Shown here piece by piece: positions 6,402 through 10,503 of a stretch of 10,503 nt of DNA. The stretch covers positions 1 through 10,503 of the forward strand of contig CAMHDB010000041.1 of NCBI GenBank assembly GCA_946183715.1. The letters run 5' to 3'. This DNA comes from an uncultured Oscillibacter sp. (GTDB lineage Bacteria > Bacillota > Clostridia > Oscillospirales > Oscillospiraceae). The position numbers were made by a program, and so were the translations under genes. Positions within the stretch are counted from its first letter, which is position 1, and every line of letters starts with the position of its first letter. The notes beneath the pieces are model-generated. The model saw nothing but the letters and a program-made list of their open reading frames with translations. It searched no databases and was not told the origin of the DNA.

Positions 6402-7012
6402 TTGTGCTCATCGACAACTACGACAGCTTTTCCTATAACCTGTTCCAGCTCGTGGGGGCCGTCCGCCCCGACATCCGCGTACTGCGCAATGACGCCGTGA
6501 GCGTCGCCGAACTCCGCGCCATGCGCCCCGACTGCCTGATACTCTCCCCCGGCCCCGGACGCCCCGCCGACGCCGGAATCTGTGAGGAGGCCGTGCGCGA
6601 ACTCGGCGGAGCGCTCCCGATTCTGGGCGTATGCCTCGGGCATCAGGCCATTTGCGAGGCCTACGGCGGGAAAATCGGCTACGCAAAACGCCTCATGCAC
6701 GGCAAGCAGTCGAAAGCGGCGCTGAAAATCGGCTGTCCGCTGTTCGCGGGCTGCGGGCCCGTGGAGCCCGTCGGGCGCTACCACTCCCTCGCCGCCGACG
6801 CCGATTCCCTCCCCGACTGCCTGTCTGTCACGGCTTGGGCGGAGGACCGGGAAATCATGGCCGTACAGCATAAGGAGTACCCGGTGTTCGGCGTACAGTT
6901 CCACCCGGAATCCATCCTCACCCCAGCCGGGAGGACGATGCTCAAAAACTTTCTGTCTCTCCCCCGGCGCGCTGAAAAGGCTGTGTGTAAAATTTTGTCG
7001 TCGGGCGCTTGA
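6398..7012 (+). CDS. trpG: Anthranilate synthase glutaminase component II (TrpG)
   Basis: A 204-residue class I glutamine amidotransferase that supplies ammonia from glutamine to TrpE. The N-terminus MIVLIDNYDSFSYNL is diagnostic of the TrpG/PabA group. The catalytic triad is C79 in GVCLGHQAI, with H169 and E171 in FHPES; the oxyanion segment is SPGPGRP (50-56). The GTG at 6398 overlaps the trpE stop (GTGA), with a G-run (6383-6388) as RBS. Longer upstream reading in this frame would lie inside trpE and lacks family similarity. TrpG and PabA share one sequence family, so the protein may also serve folate synthesis. No trpD, trpC, trpF, trpB or trpA follows; these must be elsewhere. The stop codon overlaps the next promoter. 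Confidence 0.96.
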   Translation: MIVLIDNYDSFSYNLFQLVGAVRPDIRVLRNDAVSVAELRAMRPDCLILSPGPGRPADAGICEEAVRELGGALPILGVCLGHQAICEAYGGKIGYAKRLMHGKQSKAALKIGCPLFAGCGPVEPVGRYHSLAADADSLPDCLSVTAWAEDREIMAVQHKEYPVFGVQFHPESILTPAGRTMLKNFLSLPRRAEKAVCKILSSGA

Positions 7013-7037
7013 CACACCCTGAAATTCATGGTACCCT
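7009..7037 (+). promoter_or_regulatory. Probable promoter of lrgAB, overlapping the trpG stop codon
   Basis: TTGACA at 7009-7014 includes the TGA stop of trpG (7010-7012). After 17 nt comes a weak -10 TACCCT (7032-7037), preceded by TGG as an extended -10. Confidence 0.5.
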
Positions 7038-7077
7038 GTTTCCGTCCGCGGTCTATTTTATAAGTGGGGGGCCTTGT

Positions 7078-7455
7078 ATGAATTTCATTTTTCAGTTTTG
7101 CCGCATTCTGGTCATGTGCTGTCTGGGCGAAATCCTAGCCAACGTACTCCCGTTTCCGATTCCGGCCAGCGTGTACGGGCTCGTACTGCTCCTCGCCGCG
7201 CTCAAAACCGGGCTTTTCAAGCTCGAGGAAGTCCGCGCCGCCGGGAAATTCCTCATTGCCATTATGCCCATGCTCTTTATCCCCGCCGCCGTGGGCGTCA
7301 TGGAACTCTGGGACGACCTCGGGACGATGCTCATTCCCTGCATTGTCGCCACGGGCCCCATTACGATACTCGTCATGGGCCTGACGGGCCTTATCACGCA
7401 GAACGTACAGCGCCGTATCGGAAAGAAAGGGGTCAAAGATGGAGTTCCTCACTGA
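7078..7455 (+). CDS. lrgA: CidA/LrgA family membrane protein (PftA-type)
   Basis: A 125-residue protein with four predicted hydrophobic segments (roughly 3-24, 28-45, 57-79 and 86-108). FPIPASVYGLVLLL and the segment AAGKFLIAIMPMLFIPAAVG match the LrgA/CidA family signature. In staphylococci LrgA/CidA are holin-like modulators of autolysis; in Bacillus and streptococci the LrgAB-type pair has been linked to pyruvate transport (PftAB). Which role applies here cannot be read from sequence. The ATG at 7078 is chosen over an in-frame ATG at 7009, because the latter overlaps the trpG end and a GTGGGGGG RBS lies at 7065-7071. The C-terminus is basic and cytoplasmic. It overlaps lrgB by 17 nt. Confidence 0.9.
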   Translation: MNFIFQFCRILVMCCLGEILANVLPFPIPASVYGLVLLLAALKTGLFKLEEVRAAGKFLIAIMPMLFIPAAVGVMELWDDLGTMLIPCIVATGPITILVMGLTGLITQNVQRRIGKKGVKDGVPH

Positions 7456-8143
7456 ATTTCTCGGCTCGCTGTCCACTTGGGGCGTACTGCTCTCGATTGG
7501 CGCCTACGGTCTGGGCATGTACTTACAGCGCCGGAGCCGCCAGCAGTGGCTGAACCCGCTTTTGTTAAGCAGTATCCTGATTATCGTACTCCTCAGCGCG
7601 TTGCGCGTGCCGTATCCCGACTTCAAGTCCAGCGCCGCGCCCGTCAGCTACCTGCTCCTCCCCGCGACCGTCAGCCTTGCCATTCCGCTCTACGAGCAGT
7701 GGGAACTCCTCAAGAAGAATACCGCCGCGATTCTGATAGGCTGTCTGTCGGGGGTGGCGGTCAGTCTGGGGAGTATCGCCGCGATGGCGTGGATACTGCG
7801 CATGGAGCGCGTACACTCCGCGACGCTCCTGCCGAAATCCGTGACGACGGCTATCGGCATGGACGTTGCCAGTACGCTGGGCGGCATGGCCCCGCTCGCG
7901 GCGGCGGCGATTATCCTGACGGGTATCGCCGGGAATCTGCTGGCCGGGTGGGTCTTGAAAGTATTCAAAATCGAAGAGCCGATTGCGCGGGGTATCGCAA
8001 TCGGCACGTCGTCGCACGCAATCGGCACGGCGAAGGCGCTGGAAATCGGCGAAGTAGAGGGCGCGATGAGCGGCCTTGCGATAGCCGTCGCGGGCGTCAT
8101 GACGGCTGTCTTTGCCCCGGTCGTCGCGACGCTCCTGCCCTGA
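7439..8143 (+). CDS. lrgB: CidB/LrgB family membrane protein (PftB-type)
   Basis: A 234-residue polytopic membrane protein that partners LrgA. Family motifs include LLLPATVSLAIPLYEQ, LLPKSVTTAIGMDVAS, and the C-terminal region GIAIGTSSHAIGTAKALEIG followed by EGAMSGLAIAVAGVMTAV. About six or seven hydrophobic segments are visible, and length is normal for the family. The ATG at 7439 has AAAGGGG about 6 nt upstream, inside the lrgA 3' end. The 17-nt overlap shows the two are translated from one message. A strong terminator follows the stop. Confidence 0.95.
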   Translation: MEFLTEFLGSLSTWGVLLSIGAYGLGMYLQRRSRQQWLNPLLLSSILIIVLLSALRVPYPDFKSSAAPVSYLLLPATVSLAIPLYEQWELLKKNTAAILIGCLSGVAVSLGSIAAMAWILRMERVHSATLLPKSVTTAIGMDVASTLGGMAPLAAAAIILTGIAGNLLAGWVLKVFKIEEPIARGIAIGTSSHAIGTAKALEIGEVEGAMSGLAIAVAGVMTAVFAPVVATLLP

Positions 8144-8153
8144 ATCGAAAACG

Positions 8154-8187
8154 AAAAGTCTCCCCGCCGTTGCGGGGAGGCTTTTTT
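8154..8187 (+). terminator. Bidirectional terminator between lrgB and the PAP2 gene
   Basis: AAAAGTCTCCCCGC (8154-8167) pairs over 14 bp (one T-G) with GCGGGGAGGCTTTT (8172-8185) around a CGTT loop, followed by TTTTTT (8182-8187). On the minus strand the A-run gives a TTTT tract too. The PAP2 stop codon (TAA at 8188-8186) overlaps its edge. Confidence 0.92.
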
Positions 8188-8905
8188 AGCAGATTCCGCT
8201 TTCCCGTTGTCGCGGAGAGGCTTTCTTATAGATACGCGCCGCCGCCGCCCATGACAGCACGGCCCCGCCGAGGACGTCCAGAACGCTGTGCTGTTTAATC
8301 ATGACCGTCGACAGGCAAATCAGGAGCGCGAGCGCGCAGACGCACAGACAGTAAGGGCGGTCACGCTTCCAGAGGGCGTCGCAGGCGGCGAGGGCCGCGC
8401 CCACGGAGCCGACGACGTGCAGGGACGGGAAAACATTCGTACTGGTATCGACGCCGTAGAGCGTGGCGACGGCGGCGCCGAACGGGCCGTCGGGGGAGGC
8501 CGGGCGCAGGTCCTGACCGTTCGGGCAGACAATCCAGAACACGACGCTGACCCACGCCGTCACGGACATGAATTTCATGTACCGCCGGAACGCGGCGCGG
8601 TCGACGGTGAACACCCGGAGGCCCGTCAGGATGAGCAGGAAATACCACATGGAGTAGGGGACGAAGAACCACGAGCAGAAGGGGATGTACTGGTCAACGG
8701 GCAACTGCGTGGCCCAGTAGTGGTGGAGGGGGACAGCTTCCAGTAAGGCGAAACAAATCAGGTAGGCGGGAATCCAGCAGGTATAGCGGAGGTCGTCCCA
8801 CGGGAGGCCCCGGAGATAGGCGGCAATCTCCGGGAATCGGAGACGATACGGCGGCAGGGCGGCGGAAGTATCCCCGGCGAGGACGAGGCGTTTCAGGCGC
8901 GACAA
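8186..8905 (-). CDS. PAP2-superfamily membrane phosphatase/phosphotransferase (inositolphosphotransferase-like type)
   Basis: A 239-residue protein with about six hydrophobic segments (roughly 41-60, 75-97, 112-128, 160-178, 186-202 and 208-222). The two C-terminal PAP2 signatures are present: FPSLHVVGS (159-167; H163) and STVMIKQHSVLDVLGG (199-214; catalytic H206, D210). The classical first motif KxxxxxxRP is not visible, as in the Aur1/IPT-like PAP2 branch; CPNGQDLRP (127-135) may be the counterpart. A lipid phosphate or phospholipid headgroup substrate at the membrane is likely, but unknown. The start is a TTG at 8905; GGTGAT just upstream fits the 3' part of the Shine-Dalgarno sequence, and a stop lies three codons further upstream. 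No in-frame ATG occurs before residue 86. An out-of-frame ATG at 8910 opens a 5-codon ORF that overlaps the TTG start. Confidence 0.85.
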   Translation of the reverse strand: MSRLKRLVLAGDTSAALPPYRLRFPEIAAYLRGLPWDDLRYTCWIPAYLICFALLEAVPLHHYWATQLPVDQYIPFCSWFFVPYSMWYFLLILTGLRVFTVDRAAFRRYMKFMSVTAWVSVVFWIVCPNGQDLRPASPDGPFGAAVATLYGVDTSTNVFPSLHVVGSVGAALAACDALWKRDRPYCLCVCALALLICLSTVMIKQHSVLDVLGGAVLSWAAAARIYKKASPRQRESGIC

Positions 8906-8940
8906 AGCATATCACCGACTTTCGGAGTGGATTTTGTCTG

Positions 8941-8971
8941 TACGAAAGCCTCCCCCGCGCGGCGGGGGAGG
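8941..8971 (-). terminator. Terminator downstream of metK
   Basis: Read on the minus strand, CCTCCCCCGC (8971-8962) pairs perfectly with GCGGGGGAGG (8958-8949) around a 3-nt loop, followed by CTTTCGTA, a short T-tract. It lies about 85 nt after the metK stop and before the PAP2 start. Confidence 0.7.
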
Positions 8972-9054
8972 TGGCCCGCAGGGGGCAGAGGGGTAAGGCG
9001 CAGTCAGACAGTAACAGAAACGGCGGGGGAAATCGTGACAAAACGGTAACAAAA

Positions 9055-10230
9055 TCACAGGGCGCTTTTGAGGGCGGCGGCGCGGTCGGCGTACTCCCAG
9101 CGGACATGCAAATCCTCCCGGCCCATGTGGCCGTAGGCGGCGAGGTCGCGGTAGATGGGGCGGCGCAAGTCGAGGTCGCGGATAATCGCGGCGGGGCGGA
9201 GGTCGAAAACCTGTTCGACGGCGGCGCGGAGTTTGGCGTCGTCGACGGCGCCCGTGCCGAACGTGTCGACAAGGATGCTCACGGGCCGCGCCACGCCGAT
9301 GGCGTAGGCAAGCTGTACCTGACAGCGGCGGGCGAGCTTCGCGGCCACGATATTCTTGGCCACCCAGCGGGCCGCGTAGGCGGCGGAACGGTCGACTTTC
9401 GTCGGGTCCTTGCCGGAGAAACAGCCGCCGCCGTGGGGGGCGCTTCCGCCGTAAGTGTCGACGATGATTTTCCGCCCGGTAAGCCCGGTGTCGGCGGAGG
9501 GTCCGCCGTGTACGAAACGCCCCGTGGGGTTGACGAAATACTTCGTGTTTTCGTCGAGGAGTTCGCCGGGAATCACGACTTTCGCCACGAGTTCAATCAT
9601 GTCGCGGCGAATCTGTTCGAGCGTGACGTTGGGGTCGTGCTGGGTCGACAACACCACGGTGTCGACGCGCACCGGGCGGCGGTCGGCGTCGTACTCGACC
9701 GTGACCTGACTTTTCCCGTCGGGGCGCATGTACGGAATCACGCCGCTTTTGCGGACAGTCGCCATTTGTCGGCAGAGCTTTTGCGCCAGCGACAGCGGGA
9801 GCGGCATAAGTTCCGGGGTCTCGTCGCAGGCGTAGCCGAACATCATCCCTTGGTCTCCGGCCCCTACTTCCAGCTCGCCGCCCTCCCTGCTCTCCAGCGA
9901 CTTGTCCACGCCCAGCGCGATGTCCGGCGACTGCTCGTCAATCGACACGATAACCGCGCAGGTCGCGCCGTCGAACCCGTAGTCGCTCCGGTTGTAGCCG
10001 ATGTCCTGTACGACTTTCCGGGCGGTTCCGGCGATGTCTACGTAGCAGTCCGTGCTGATTTCGCCCATAATATGAATCATGCCCGTACAGGCCGTGGTCT
10101 CGCAGGCCACGCGGCCCATAGGGTCCTGACGCAGGATTTCGTCCAGCACGGCGTCGGAAATCTGGTCACACATTTTATCCGGGTGGCCCTCGGTCACGGA
10201 CTCCGACGTAAAGAGATAGTGATTGCTCAT
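9055..10230 (-). CDS. metK: S-adenosylmethionine synthetase (methionine adenosyltransferase)
   Basis: A 391-residue cytoplasmic enzyme making S-adenosylmethionine from methionine and ATP. N-terminal [13 protein letters not shown] (7-19) carries the ATP/methionine-binding His and Asp. The [11 protein letters not shown] signature is at 123-133 and the P-loop-like signature [19 protein letters not shown] at 267-285; here Cys270 replaces the usual Ala. Length is normal. The ATG at 10230 gives the canonical N-terminus, but the Shine-Dalgarno is weak (AGCAGGCACCC upstream). The stop codon of a 48-codon ORF overlaps the start (ATGA), so translation may depend on coupling. No SAM riboswitch motif was found upstream. 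A hairpin terminator follows. Confidence 0.98.
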   Translation of the reverse strand: MSNHYLFTSESVTEGHPDKMCDQISDAVLDEILRQDPMGRVACETTACTGMIHIMGEISTDCYVDIAGTARKVVQDIGYNRSDYGFDGATCAVIVSIDEQSPDIALGVDKSLESREGGELEVGAGDQGMMFGYACDETPELMPLPLSLAQKLCRQMATVRKSGVIPYMRPDGKSQVTVEYDADRRPVRVDTVVLSTQHDPNVTLEQIRRDMIELVAKVVIPGELLDENTKYFVNPTGRFVHGGPSADTGLTGRKIIVDTYGGSAPHGGGCFSGKDPTKVDRSAAYAARWVAKNIVAAKLARRCQVQLAYAIGVARPVSILVDTFGTGAVDDAKLRAAVEQVFDLRPAAIIRDLDLRRPIYRDLAAYGHMGREDLHVRWEYADRAAALKSAL

Positions 10231-10373
10231 TGGGTGCCTGCTTCAAAAAACGTAGTCAAAGATACATACGTTTTTGCTTTTTCTCGCTTCATCCTGTCCC
10301 GTTTCCTGAAAGTTCCCTTTACAGTAGTCCGGTTTGTGTAACAGTCCACGAGCGTAAATTCCCGACAAGCCAT
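10227..10373 (-). CDS. Possible 48-codon leader ORF overlapping the metK start
   Basis: An ATG at 10373 opens 48 codons ending in TGA 10229-10227, which shares ATGA with the metK start at 10230. The predicted product is basic in its middle part ([13 protein letters not shown], residues 22-34) and has no recognised domain. The nearest Shine-Dalgarno-like AAAGGAG is about 22 nt before the ATG, too far for good initiation; an internal ATG at codon 28 is preceded by GGGACAGG. It may be a coupling leader peptide or a chance frame. Confidence 0.25.
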   Translation of the reverse strand: MACREFTLVDCYTNRTTVKGTFRKRDRMKREKAKTYVSLTTFFEAGTQ

Positions 10374-10503
10374 CGGTATATTTACTTTGAAGCGTCTCCT
10401 TTCTTAAAAAATAATGTTGCTTTTGGTTTTGGTTCAGACCGTGACCAACCCCCGCCCTCAGGGTTCTACCCCATAGTTAGCCGGACTGTTTCAACCGGCA
10501 CGG
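10231..10503. other. AT-richer region upstream of metK
   Basis: Compared with the GC-rich remainder, this stretch holds several A- or T-runs, for example near 10245-10285 and 10400-10420. I see no S-box (SAM-I) consensus, no clear promoter hexamer pair on the minus strand and no tRNA. It contains the weak 48-codon ORF, and the edge fragment described separately. Confidence 0.5.
10466..10503 (-). other. Possible 3' end of a gene on the minus strand, cut by the window edge
   Basis: On the minus strand a frame from the edge reads VPVETVRLTMG then TAG (10468-10466). A Pro-Val-Glu stretch near the C-terminus is a feature I associate with TnpB-type transposon proteins, but 11 residues are far too few to identify anything. 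The following segment carries an AACCC...GGGTT inverted repeat. Confidence 0.15.

Noticed and set aside
7477..8298. A 273-codon + strand ORF overlapping lrgB
   Set aside because: It is an Arg-rich out-of-frame reading of lrgB that runs through the terminator and into the convergent gene.
8971..10341. A 456-codon + strand ORF opposite metK
   Set aside because: It is the antisense shadow of metK, whose family signatures are unmistakable. The translation is low-complexity (Val, Gly, Arg, His rich) with no RBS or family motif.
10231..10503. SAM riboswitch upstream of metK
   Set aside because: No S-box consensus or terminator/antiterminator pair was found on the minus strand by eye. A covariance-model scan would settle this.

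Overview
The window looks like chromosomal DNA from a high-GC, anaerobic, Gram-positive bacterium, most likely a member of the Clostridia (an Oscillospirales-type gut anaerobe is my guess). The reasons are a T-box riboswitch in front of trpE, strong purine-rich Shine-Dalgarno sites, TTGACA-N17 sigma-A-type promoters, a stand-alone rubredoxin, a DUF975 membrane protein, a Cof-type HAD phosphatase and an LrgAB pair. I cannot name a species from the sequence alone.

Layout on the + strand, left half: (1) the 3' end of an unidentified gene made of exact 60-bp repeats (1-251), closed by a terminator; (2) a Ser/Thr protein kinase-like gene with its own promoter, a C-terminal zinc-ribbon and an FHA-like tail (353-1648), followed 15 nt later by a Cof-type HAD phosphatase (1664-2482); (3) a second promoter driving a DUF975 membrane protein (2584-3396) and rubredoxin (3454-3618), ending in a long hairpin shared with the convergent patatin-like phospholipase gene (3663-4520, minus strand).

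Middle: the 396-bp divergent region 4521-4916 holds a likely promoter for the patatin gene on the minus strand. On the + strand it holds a strong promoter plus a complete tryptophan-type T-box leader, including the T-box sequence, an antiterminator and a competing terminator. The leader controls trpE-trpG (4917-7012), the two subunits of anthranilate synthase, which overlap by 4 nt. No other trp genes follow. The next promoter's -35 box overlaps the trpG stop codon and drives an lrgA/lrgB (pftA/pftB-type) pair (7078-8143).

Right part, minus strand: a PAP2-type membrane phosphatase (8186-8905) converges on lrgB across a bidirectional terminator. Upstream of it lies metK (9055-10230, S-adenosylmethionine synthetase) with its own hairpin terminator. 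The AT-richer region upstream of metK (10231-10503) has no recognisable SAM riboswitch. It contains a 48-codon ORF whose stop overlaps the metK start (ATGA). At the window edge there is a short open frame on the minus strand that could be the end of a gene, possibly a transposon-type one.

Most of the window is ordinary housekeeping and metabolism. The less ordinary parts are the repeat-tailed protein next to the atypical kinase/HAD pair, the isolated T-box-controlled trpEG, and the metK upstream region.
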